A program made the translations under genes and the position numbers. The notes under the pieces were generated by a model that searched no databases, was not told where the DNA came from, and was given only the letters and a program-made list of their open reading frames with translations. A stretch of 64,000 nt of DNA from contig JAIUPT010000024.1 of assembly GCA_022315425.1 (NCBI GenBank), positions 62,001-126,000 of the forward strand, read 5' to 3'. Origin of the DNA: Pseudevernia furfuracea. Its lineage: Eukaryota; Ascomycota; Lecanoromycetes; Lecanorales; Parmeliaceae. Of this stretch, positions 32,777-42,680 are shown in pieces (within the stretch, counting starts at the first letter, position 1; each line of letters begins with the position of its first letter).

Positions 32777-34039
32777 ATGCTGTTTACATCGCAATCAATC
32801 TTTTTTGCTTTCTCCGCCCTGCTTTCCTCCGTCCACGCCCAACCACATCGCCACGCTCATCAACACGCTACCTCAAAACGCGCGACAGGCGCCGTAACTG
32901 GCCGTGGTATTGTCTACGCCGATGGAAATACTGGGATGAGCGCTTTGAGTGGCAATGGCAAGATCTCTTGGTCCACCGACTGGACTCCCTGGCAGGACAA
33001 CCCGACCAACGCCGATTTGGGAACTTTCGCTCCTCAGGTTTGGGGTCTCAACAACGCTGATGGGGAGCCAAACAAGCAATGTAAGTTTTAACCATCTACG
33101 CCCGAATGAGTGATGCAAGTCCTAATGAACATATCCCCGCACAGTCCTCACCGCCTTCTTGAACGCGGCACCGTCGTTCCCTCCCGGTTCCACTGTCGTC
33201 GGATTCAACGAGCCCGAACAGTCAGATAAAATTTCTCCATCGCGAACCAGCATAATTTCCTGACATTATTCTAGGCCTACCCAATCATGGATGACGCCTC
33301 AAGAAGCCGTCGCCAACTGGGTATATATTCCCCTCGATATGTTCCACGATATCCACCGACTAACACCCCGATCTCAGGGCGGCATTAACGACCTGAAGAA
33401 ATCCATAGGAGCCAAAGTCTGCACCCCGTGCACCAGCAACGGCGCCAACAACGGCACAAGCGGCACCGGTACCGTCACCCTGCAATACAAGTCGGGCATC
33501 GACCAAGGCACCGCCTGGATGTCCGAGTTCCTTGCTGCGGCAAGCGGCCAATACACATTCGATTGTGTCTGCGGGCACTGGTATGGTGGCGCGAACAACG
33601 CATTGGCCGATGATCAAAGCATGATCGAGAGTCAGATCAGCGAGATGGCTTCGCTGGCTCAACAATACGATATTGAGGACATCGTTCTCGCGGAGATGCA
33701 GCGCGTGAATGGTGATCAGGAGGTTCGTTCCTTCCGTACTATCATTACTTCATCTAATCCATCAATATTGTTCGCGATAATGAGTGCTGACGTTAATAAT
33801 GGTTCTAGTGCGAATTCGTATCCTGGTTCCAGGACACCTTCTTGACCGACCCCCAATACGTCAACAGCGGAAACAAAATCACGGCCTACGCCTACAACTA
33901 CAACAAGTTCACTCTGACCACCGGAGGCAGTTTGACCCCTGTGGGTTCGGCGTGAGTCTTTCTTCATTCGAGGTCCCTAGCATAAAAGTGTTCTTACTAA
34001 TTCGGACACTTTAGATATATCGGGGAAGGTTCTTGCTAA
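32777..34039 (+). CDS. secreted GH128-family glycoside hydrolase (beta-1,3-glucanase type)
   Basis: Five exons, 32777-33080, 33145-33220, 33275-33722, 33809-33951 and 34015-34039 (331 residues). A signal peptide (FFAFSALLSSVHA) is followed by a His/Gln linker and a dibasic KR before ATGAV, a likely Kex2 site. The core shows RGIVYADGN, ISWSTDWTPWQDN, FAPQVWGLNN, VVGFNEPEQPTQSWM with Glu124, CGHWYGG, and DIVLAEMQ with Glu267. These are the glycosyl-hydrolase catalytic-core (Asl1-like) landmarks of GH128; E124 and E267 fit acid/base and nucleophile. The last exon adds only IGEGSC, closing a likely disulphide. The stretch after DMFHDIH (LTPRSQGG, then a Cys/Asn-rich CTPCTSNG insert) is less typical. 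The enzyme would act on fungal or oomycete cell-wall beta-glucan outside the cell. Confidence 0.82.
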
Positions 34040-34754
34040 AGCTACCACGAACTATGTGCGATAAGGACACGTCTTACTCTCTTTAAACACAACGTGGATT
34101 ATCATGGATGTGGTTTAGCTCTTCAAGATACATCATTCGTTTTGTCTCAAATCAATGTGAATTATCATGATTGCGTTTTTGGCTCTTTGCAGGACATACT
34201 CAGCGTTCGATCTCTCCAACTCATCCATTGGCGTCGTGCGTCACTCACGGCGTAGACCTATAGATACTAGAGTTACCCCTTGGATAGGTTAGGGCAAACA
34301 ACAATGACGGCCATATACAAATGAATTGAACATTATGCTAATGCTAAAGGTCCTTTCACTATCATGATCACTCAAAGCCCATGCAACATCTGTTTTAATT
34401 GAGGTGGGATTAGGAAAATGTCTGAGGAGCGCTATGTCGTTGACCTCCTGCGAGACTTGAAGCGTCCATTTTGCCACAAGCTCGAGCCGAGTTATGTTAA
34501 TAGAAGAGGGAATGTCTGCCACACTGACACCATCGGGACTCGGTCTTTATTCGCAAACATTCGGCTTGGTCTTTTCCAGGAAGTCGATGACAGCATCATC
34601 ATGGTTATGGAGTATAGGAAAACCCCGACCATCCCCAAATCTCGATACAAACATCCCTCATGTCCAGTCTCCTGTTTCTCTTGGGAAATCCAACCGCCCC
34701 CCCGCCCCGCACATTGTCTTCTTCTTCCGAAACACAACCCACCTCAATCCGAAG
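34040..34754. other. intergenic
   Basis: Spacer between the GH128 gene and the degraded secreted-protein gene. The 221-residue frame at 34418-35083 runs through it but is only partly coding (its second half overlaps the pseudogene); the first half shows no motif. Confidence 0.4.
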
Positions 34755-35405
34755 ATGCACAGCCTTCAGCCTACCCAGCTCTTACTCCTCGCAGGCTTCG
34801 GCGCCGCCACCACCACCACACCCTTCACCGCAACCGTAACAAGCCAATCCACCAACATCCAGCCTCATCATCCCTAGAACTAACAAAGCCCATAGTTCGA
34901 CGACCTCCCCGTCGTCCCCCGACGAAGCGCGCCTCGAACCCATCACCGTCTACCAAAACATCTCTTGCACCGACTTCGGCGTCAACCAGCCCCGGCCCCG
35001 CCAACGACACCGTCGCCACCGGCGTCCTCCCGCACTCAAAACCCAACCAAGCTCTCCTCGGTCGCCTCCAACCGGCACCCTGACGGCCGCCTACCCAATC
35101 TCCACACTCGAGTCCTTCCCGCTCGACAGCTTTCTATTACGGCTGCTCCGCGAAGCTCTACCAAGGCGTTCCTTGGCTGTCCTGGCCGTCTGCAACGTCA
35201 CCGTGACGGGCTACAAGGCGGGCTCCGCGGAACGCGGCTGCCGTCCAGGTTTTTTCTATCAATTTAGTCTGGAGCCGGGAGTCGCGCGTTGGCGCGAGGA
35301 TGGGACTTTGAGGACGGTGTCGAAGGGTTTCAGGGGGGGTTGGAGAGCGCCACGTTTACGCAAGAGCCTCATGCGGGGACTCCGCTGCCGTGGGACGATC
35401 TAAGC
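34755..35405 (+). pseudogene. secreted-protein gene with many single-base frameshifts
   Basis: An ATG at 34755 starts a signal-peptide-like MHSLQPTQLLLLAGFGAAT. Beyond it, sensible protein segments follow one another in order but in changing frames: SSSLELTKPI, DDLPVV, DEARLEPITVYQNIS, TDFGVNQP, GPANDTVATGVLPHS, GTLTAAYPISTLESF, YYGCSAKLYQGVP, CNVTVTGYKAGS, FYQFSLEPGVA, FEDGVEGF, ESATFTQEPHAGTPLPWDDL. At least six shifts of frame occur within 650 bases, none at usable intron borders. Codon usage remains strongly G/C-ending, unlike an old relic. The family looks like a small secreted protein with CNVTVTGYKAG as its best landmark; I cannot name it. Either the gene decayed very recently by repeated indels or the assembly has base errors here. 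Confidence 0.6.
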
Positions 35406-36457
35406 GCGAGTACGAAGTCTGTAGTGTGGGTGGGTGGGTGGAGAAGGGAGGGAGGGAGGGACGAATGGGGCTGTTCGTTCAACATGGTTCATTTTGGTCG
35501 GGAGAGCTAAAGGCCATTGTTTCGGGTTTTGTGATACGTGGATGTGCGAAGCGGTGGAGGAAGAAGCACCATGTGTACGGGTTTTTCCCGGGGTCAACCA
35601 CTGAAGGAAAGCGCCCAATTCACCGTTCAGGAAAACACGGTGTGTAAATTTGCCGCTTTTGATGTCTTCGGTGCGCCCAAGAATAATATCATTAACCCAT
35701 TTCTCCCCCTCTTGCCCTGGTTCCATCCAGGCATGACAACTTCAACGTAAAGCGCCCACTCCTACTTCTGGGGATGTGGCCGACTTTCCTTTCTCCGTGA
35801 TATTACGCTGCGAGGAAGTTTGTCGAGCAAAACAAGCAACTTTTATCGGTGACCAAGACAACTACCCTTCATTTGTTCCATTCGGCGAAGTCCATGGATA
35901 CTTTAGAAAGAAACACTGATTCCCGAAGACAGGGTTCGTGTCTTCCCGGCCGATGTTCCTAGAAGTAATGGTACGAGAACTGTTGGTTCACCCCGATAGA
36001 GATCTATTACACGTCAGTGAGTTTCACCCCACGAGTTGCAAAGCTTCCATCAGAGAGTACTTGTCCTGTCGGTGTTGAATACTCACGTCCAATCTCACTC
36101 TGAGAACAGCAGCAATAGGCTTATATTTGATGATTTTTATGTATCTTCGAAGAACCCCGGACGCCCTGTAGGGCTAGGGGCTTGGGGGGGGGACTGAGAT
36201 GAGAAAAAGAATGTCGGCCCACAAGTCTAAGGGGAGAAGTAAGCAGGTCTATAGGGCGGCTACTGCAAATCGCCTTTGAGCCTCTACTTCCGAAATTGGA
36301 GTACTGGCACTGGTGCAATGTGGATAGATACGACCCGCCGTTTCCATGAAGTCAAGCATTTGTCCGTATGTATCGTACAGGAAAAGCTTGTCTCTCTCTC
36401 TATTTACATCAACCCCAAGGCGCCCAAGCATGATCTATTCGATTTCACCTTACAGCC
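35406..36457. other. intergenic
   Basis: No gene recognised. Includes GGGTGGGTGG-type G-rich sequence near 35430-35460 and a G-run near 36185. Confidence 0.45.
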
Positions 36458-37140
36458 TTAGCCTGACCCGAGAATAGCTGCTTTGAGGAAACGCGCCCAT
36501 TCGACTCTCTGAGCTTGCGTCCACCGGGTCGCGAATCTCCCTTCCCTTGTCAACCGAGTTATAACTCTTACAGAATCCGGATCCTTGCTCTCAAAAACAA
36601 CTGAAACCAGGTCTAGTAGTGGCAGCTTGCAAAGCTCAAGAACTCCCGGGTAAAAAGATTATTTCCTGTGATAGGATCCGTAAACACACGCTGAACGCCG
36701 TAGAACCGACGGTACTGTTGATCAATGGTGATGTATATATTGTTCACGCCGGGTAGTGTTCTCACCATGAGCGAGAGCGCCTTGTTCCCGGCGTACTCGT
36801 GGCCCCTAAGGTCGATGACGATACCGATTCTCGGATGGATATTGCGAATCGCTAGATTGTTGGAGACTGGACCATGTTTAAAAGCTTCGGAGAAAAGGGA
36901 CTGCAGTCTTCCTGTAGCCGGTTGGAATTTCTGTTCAGCTTTCTTCTCCGTCAAATTCTCATGACATGAAGCAAGATGAAATCGGCGTCTCGTCGAATGC
37001 CCAGAATCTAGATGAACGACCTGCTGCCCAGGAAGTATGTGCTTATAGATCATGTTCTTCCATTCTTGAGGCAGCTGGAGGAGTGGCGATACTGCATTGC
37101 CTGCAGTGCTATCACTATATGATTCTGTAATCCGTAGATA
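36458..37140 (-). pseudogene. fungal LPxExRNxIY-type (2EXR/DUF7730-like) gene, frameshifted
   Basis: On the minus strand the frame reads SPLLQLPQEWKNMIYKHIL followed by GQQVVHL, RRRFHLASC and NIYITIDQQYR. SPLLxLPxExRNxIYxxIL is the hallmark start of a large fungal family of unknown function (2EXR and DUF7730-like proteins). At about 36640 the frame moves by one base: TREFLSF gives way to LCKLPLLDLVSVVFESKD in the next frame, which then stays open to a stop at 36458-36460 (ending FLKAAILGSG). The second part fits the C-terminal half of the same family. No ATG precedes the hallmark nearby, so the true start is either lost or lies in an upstream exon beyond 37140. No intron can explain the shift. 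Confidence 0.55.
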
Positions 37141-37275
37141 AATCCGATAAAATTATCGGAGATAGCGTAACTCCGCTCTCTGTGTGTTTGTACCCCTTCA
37201 AAAACCTTCAAAAATCATCACAATTCTCCCCTACTCTTTTCTTCCACACACTGATTGATATATATACCAATAACA

Positions 37276-38546
37276 ATGACTGCTCCTCCACCTTCTGCTC
37301 CGAAGAGCTTGCTAGCTCGTCATCGAGTACTCGCCCCTACGGCCTCAGTACATGTCAGCCCGATATGTTTAGGTGCCATGAACTTTGGCAACGCCTGGAA
37401 GAGCATTCTAGGCGAGTGCAGCAAGGAAACTGCTTTCGAAATGCTCGATTACTTCTTTAACCAGGGTGGCAACTTCATTGACACGTCAGCATCCCTCCCT
37501 CCAACCTCGAATGAACGAGCGGTGCTGACAGTACGTTGCAGGGCAAATGGCTACCAGGCTGAAGAATCAGAGACTTGGCTGGGCGAGTGGCTGACCAAGA
37601 CTGGGCATAGAGATGAGATAGTCCTCGCGACTAAATATTCCGCCGGATACAAGACTACCACAGGGTCCACCATGATGCAGTCCAACTTTGGCGGCAACTC
37701 AGCCAAAAGTCTACACGTCTCCGTGGAAGCCAGTTTGAAGAAGCTGCAGACCTCCTACATCGATTTGGTGCATTCCCAGACCATCCATTCCTCTCCTCTT
37801 GTCCTTGTGGAGGAATATCGCTGACCCTTGTCTTCCATCCCCAGCTCTACGTCCACTACTGGGACATGCACACCTGCATCCCCGAAGTGATGCAATCCCT
37901 CAACCACCTCGTCTCCTCTCGCCAAGTCCTCTACCTCGGCATATCTGACACCCCTGCCTGGGTCGTCGCAAAATGCAATGCCTACGCCCGTCAACACGGC
38001 CTGCGCCAATTCAGCGTATACCAAGGGAAGTGGTCCGCCGCCGAACGCGATTTTGAGCGGGATATCATACCTATGTGCATGGACGAAGGAATGTCATTGG
38101 CGCCGTGGGGCGCGCTAGGAGGTGGATATTTCAAGCCGAAAGAGCAGATTCACAAAGATGGGGGAAGGAACTCGACACATGTGAAATCGAAACACGCTGA
38201 ACAGGTGTCTGAGGTGCTGGAGAAGATTGCCAAGAGGAAGGGGACACTAATTACGAGTGTGGCACTGGCTTACGTGATGCACAAGGCACCGTACGTGTTC
38301 CCGATCTGTGGTGGGAGGAAGGTGGAACATCTCAAAGGCAACATTGAAGCACTGGGGCTGCAGCTCAGTCCGGAGGATATGGAAGAGATCGAGCAGGCAT
38401 ATGACTTCGACGTGGGCTTCCCACACAACATGCTGGCTGGTGGACCAAATGCTGCGAAAGGGCCGCAAGATAACGTCATTTCGAAGAGGTTGGGCCACAT
38501 AGACTACGTTCTATCTCCTCAGCCAATACCACCACAAGAGCTATAA
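37276..38546 (+). CDS. aldo/keto reductase, aryl-alcohol dehydrogenase / norsolorinic acid reductase type
   Basis: Three exons, 37276-37484, 37542-37767 and 37845-38546 (378 residues). The fold landmarks are complete: CLGAMNFG, FIDTANGY, LATKYSAGY, SLKKLQTSYIDLLYVHYWD, ISDTPAWVV, PWGALGGGYF and PICGGRKVEHL. The catalytic tetrad can be placed at D69, Y74, K101 and H149; D69 and Y74 straddle intron 1, which splits the Thr codon of FIDT, and H149 lies just after intron 2, so both splices are fixed by the active site. The length and the WGALGGGYFK and DFDVGFPHN segments are typical of the fungal AKR9 group (AAD/NorB-like), cytosolic NADPH-dependent reductases of aromatic aldehydes or polyketide ketones. 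No polyketide genes are nearby, so a detoxifying or catabolic role is at least as likely. Confidence 0.9.
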
Positions 38547-40689
38547 ATGCGTACAGTAGTACAGGTGGCCGTACTCGAACAGTATCTTCTCGGTAGATTA
38601 CAAGGGAGCTTGTAAACCATTTCTGTGATTTCCACTTACTATGCTAATACCTACGGACTGCGTTCTTCTTGCACTCATAGATTCGATCCTTTGATACTTC
38701 CAATCATTTGGAGCGAGATTCTACTCCTCGCTCCTCTACGTCAGCGCCGAGAGCCGCGGGCTTTCTCTCCATATTTGAGAATCCTATAGCGATTGCCAAA
38801 TTACCCGTGCCCTGGACTGCGTCACGCGTGCTATACCTGCGGATCGCCTATGCGGATCGCCGGGCTTCAACCGGGCACCGACGGGCAAATGCATCTTGAA
38901 TATCTCGACCCGACGGGGGCGAGCGCGATTTTAAGGCGTTTTAAGGTTTAAGGGGAAAATGCGGCTTGAAGCAGGTAAAGTACAGTGTTCTCCATTCCTT
39001 GCCAGATTGAAGGATGTTGGCACGCTTGCAATCATCGCTGGGTTAGATCAAGGTCTACGTGGCAAGAGGGTTCCTCGTCGGATTGTGATGAAGGGCTGCA
39101 ACATGAATGCTGCGTTTTTAGTTCAAGTTTGCTCTTACGCGCACATTGGTTTCTCTTGATATATAAACCTCTCTCTCTCCCTCATGCTACATGCCCCAAA
39201 AGTTCATCATCACTCTTTTATATATCAATTCAGAGTATATGCACATACCAGGAGGTTAAGTGCCAGTGTTGCAAGCACAGGCGTGGGAAGGCTTCTTGCC
39301 GAAGGGCTGAGACAGAACGAATCACTGTACTGGACCAGCTTGGGCGACAGCCATCTATGTTATAGCAGCTACTAGGAGCGCGCAGGACGAGGCAGCCTGA
39401 CACGCGAGCAACTTCCGCCCTATGACGACCCCGGGTCATTGCAGACTCAGAATAGATACGATGACCTCCCTCCACTGATCAGATGCTCCCAGTAACCCAA
39501 ACCATCCTCATCAGTGTGTCCTCATGATCACACGTGCTATTTGGAGCCCTGGTGTTGCCGGCTCCACCACGGCAGCGCAGAAGCTCATCCTAGGAGCGGT
39601 GTCAGAAATTCCCACTCAGGTCACCAGACGAGTAGGCTTAGCATGGTAGTACTTTAGCCATCAGATCTCTTAGCTAGCCATAGAATCAAGTCATTTAACG
39701 CTGTAGAAAGAATTGTCTCTAACAAGCAGACAGAGAACCGGGCAAAACCCTAGACTCAAACTTCGCCAGAGCTGGGCTAACAACCCTCGGCGCAGGTTGT
39801 GTCACTCTAATTACAGACGTGTCGTCCGTGGCGGCAAATCTGCTTAGGTACACTGTGGGTGTAGAGGAATCTCAGGCCAGCGCAGCGCATTTGGAATCCC
39901 TTTCTTACATCCCTGGAAGCCTACGCAGCCGATTTATTGCAGATAAAGTCAACAGCCGATCAAGAATTTCTCTGAGACTCTTCATAGAGTGAAGGTCCCC
40001 TTCGTCCCCTTCGACCATCAAGTTAGTACAACATCGCTGGCCAGAGACTGGGTTGTTGAGAAGCTTTGTCCGATGGGACCCAGTCAATTTGTGGAGCCGG
40101 CAGCGCAGGCAGAAAGCCTGATTTGACATATAGAGAAATCAAGAAATCTAAGATCAGTTTGTGCTTCCATATATATACCAGTCCGACAGAAATTGGAGTG
40201 ATCAGAAATCGGCAGGCGATGCTCCAGCCAGGCGCCCGGAGAGGACTCCTAAGACGCGGCACGCCCATGACGAATTGTGCATGCTCCGACGCTCATGCGA
40301 AACCTTACCCACACAGTCACAGTGAGCTACATTATCCGAGTTTGTTGAAGCTCTAAATCATGTGAAGAGCGTTCTCAACCGGCTATTGCCCAATTAAAAG
40401 TGGTCGAGGAGATAGTAGCGACTGTTGAAATACCCATGATGCCCATCTCCCTTGGCTTTGCGTGATTCCGAACCCCCGGTCCCTTCATTCATCAACACGT
40501 GAGGTCTTCGAGAGGTCTACATGATCAAAAGATACAGAAAGGGAGTCTCATTGAATACATAGAGCAAAGGGAGAACTGCTACTGGAGGTATGGCCCGCGT
40601 CAATTCATTGTTGTATCCGGTGAATACCAATCAAACGCTACCATGCCAACCCTTCAATCCAATTAAGGGGGGTCCAATGATATCTTCTG
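38547..40689. other. long intergenic region
   Basis: About 2.1 kb with no gene. At 39158-39175 a TATATAAA followed by CTCTCTCTCTCCC looks like a fungal core promoter, but no credible coding exon follows; the nearest frame (39184-39375) is 63 codons without motif. It may be a promoter left behind by a lost gene. Confidence 0.4.
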
Positions 40690-41604
40690 CTAGCAATCTT
40701 TGTGTAAGACCCACTTCTTCGTCAACACCACGAAGTTGCATGTAGTGAAATCGCGCGACGAGCTAGCAACCCTGACAAGTTCGCAAGTCCAATGAGGTTC
40801 TATCACACACCTTGAGGACTCCGCGGGATTTCCTTTACGGGTCTTACAACAACTGACTCCCAGCTGGACCAGTTCCTTTCCAGAACACTCAAAAACAAGA
40901 AACCTCACAACCCGTGCCATGTCATCCCTCTCCTGTTCATCTATGGTTGCTAAAAAGGTGTCCCTATCATCACCGTCGGCGACGCTAGCCCGTAGATCGG
41001 CCTTGAGTTGCTTATAATCGCGAGAGTTCCTGATGGTGAAGTGCCAAATCCGGTGAAAAGCGTGAATGATGCGCTCGCGTCCGATACTCTGAAGGCATGA
41101 GGTTTTGGAGGATTCGGAAATCGTATCAGCTTTCTGGGCGATGCGGACCAAGCGCTCGTTGCTGGCCAGGGTGGCCGCGTAAGCAGCTATGTCGGAAGCG
41201 ACCGGGCTTGTGGCTAGGCAACCCGACAGGAGTCTCTCCAAAGCCTCAAGAGAATCACAGCGTCTGTAAGGGTCCAACTTCTGCTGGCGCTCTTCCGCCT
41301 CTTGTATTCCCACCGTGGCGTCGTAGTAGTCGATGGAGCGAGGAAGAACTGCGCTGGAGATAGAGGCAGGATCGAGTCGCCAGATCTCATAAAACATGCG
41401 TGACGTGCTGTTCAACGCGACGATTTGGGAAACGTGATCGAAATGTCTGTAAATTTCAAGGATGAGCTCGGTTGGGAGATTTCCAAGCGATTTCGGGGTT
41501 CTGGGCTGCAGCGTCACCGTTGTGGTTGGGGAAAGCGTTAGGGCTGCAAGGGATCTTGTCAGCTCTGTTGTGACATCTACAGCGTCACACCAACTCGTTT
41601 CCAT
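40690..41604 (-). CDS. F-box domain protein
   Basis: A single frame of 304 residues from ATG 41604, no intron. Residues about 39-78 form an F-box: LGNLPTELILEIYRHFDHVSQ followed by ALNSTSRMFYEIWR. This is the usual N-terminal F-box of fungal orphan F-box proteins, which bind Skp1 and bring a target to the SCF ubiquitin ligase. The C-terminal 200 residues are helical and charged (RERIIHAFHRIWHF, DYKQLKADLR, DDMARVVRFLVFEC) with no LRR, WD40 or Kelch repeats, so the target cannot be guessed. The gene looks intact, unlike its neighbours. The last 40 residues are Cys-rich (CCKTRKG, CVIEPHWTC). Confidence 0.78.
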   Translation of the reverse strand: METSWCDAVDVTTELTRSLAALTLSPTTTVTLQPRTPKSLGNLPTELILEIYRHFDHVSQIVALNSTSRMFYEIWRLDPASISSAVLPRSIDYYDATVGIQEAEERQQKLDPYRRCDSLEALERLLSGCLATSPVASDIAAYAATLASNERLVRIAQKADTISESSKTSCLQSIGRERIIHAFHRIWHFTIRNSRDYKQLKADLRASVADGDDRDTFLATIDEQERDDMARVVRFLVFECSGKELVQLGVSCCKTRKGNPAESSRCVIEPHWTCELVRVASSSRDFTTCNFVVLTKKWVLHKDC

Positions 41605-42076
41605 TGTAAATATTGGCCTCCAGCAATGAACGAGGTGAGAAGGGGAACCTGCTGGGGATTGCCGAGGTATGACAGAGAAGAAGTGGTCGCGCCGGTTTAA
41701 GTAGCAAGCATGCCAGCGGTTTTGTATTGCAAGGCGATGCTGAGTGACCGTAGTGTTGAGTTCTATACGTCTCTGTGTTGAGGGTTCACTGTGATTTCAA
41801 TGTGTTGAAATTGCTACGCCTGAAGGGACTCACCCTATCATTAGCTCGACTTGGTACTCAACACATGCGAAGAGTAGCACAAAGTGATGGGCCCTTCCCC
41901 TCATTATCTTCAACCCTGCCCTGACAACCCCTCTTTCATGCTGGCGCTTTGCAACTCTCTTCCACGTTGGCCAAATCAGACCTCACCGTGTCATCAAGCA
42001 AGCACATTACCAAAAAGCCTCTTGTCACCTGGTATGCGTACCAGCTAACAATGCTCCTAAGGCCTCATCGCTGATC
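41605..42076. other. divergent spacer
   Basis: Promoter region of the F-box gene (minus) and the former promoter of the BTB pseudogene (plus). Nothing else seen. Confidence 0.45.
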
Positions 42077-42680
42077 ATGTCTGTTACCATTAGTGATTAT
42101 ATCGACGTCTCCATTGTCCAGGTCATAGTCGGGCAAAGCAAGAAAGCATTCATCATGCACAGAGGGATCCTTTGCAAAGTCGCCCCATATTTCCGCGCCG
42201 CTTTTGAAGGCAACTTTCTAGAAGGTGTAGAGCAGATGCTTAAGCTACCTTAAGAAGACGAGACCCTGTTTCTACGCTTCCAGCTATGGGTGTATACGAA
42301 GCACATCCTTGAGGATGATCCAGATTTTAGCACGATGGGTTTGGGAACCATTGATCGATCTCTACATACTCAGAGACATATTCGGAATCGCAGATCTCCA
42401 GATGCGTCCATCGAACAAGCAAGCAGCTTCAGGAAAAATCGTTGGAGAGTTTTACCAAATTACCAGAACACACAGGTAATTTCGCCACTTCGAAAGCTTT
42501 GTGTTGACTGGACGGTGCACTTTGTCCAACCCAAGTTGTGGTCTGAAGAGAAATAACGAGACAACTACCCCAAGGGCTTTCTAGTAGACCTAGTAACTGC
42601 GTATGATGAGCTGAAGGTCATGAAACCAAAAGAGGTGGACTTCGGGTCCAGGTGCTTTGACTACCATGTCAACTCTCCTA
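42077..42680 (+). pseudogene. BTB/POZ domain gene with stops and frameshifts
   Basis: ATG 42077 begins a fungal BTB protein: DVSIVQVIVGQSKKAFIMHR, GILCKVAPYFRAAFEGNF, EGVEQMLKLP. TAA at 42252-42254 then interrupts the frame directly before EDETLFLRFQLWVYTK, which continues the BTB core in the same frame. Near 42335 the reading moves one base (VWEPLIDLYILRDIFGIADLQ) and near 42463 it moves back (QNTQVISPLRKLCVDW). A second TAA at 42554-42556, where the family usually has a Trp, precedes NYPKGFLVDLVTAYDELK and FDYHVNS. The order and spacing of the parts match the family, so this is one gene with two stops and two opposite frameshifts. Confidence 0.72.

Noticed and set aside
34418..35083. 221-codon continuous frame as a Pro-rich protein
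   Set aside because: Its second half is an out-of-frame reading of the degraded secreted-protein gene, whose real segments lie in other frames.
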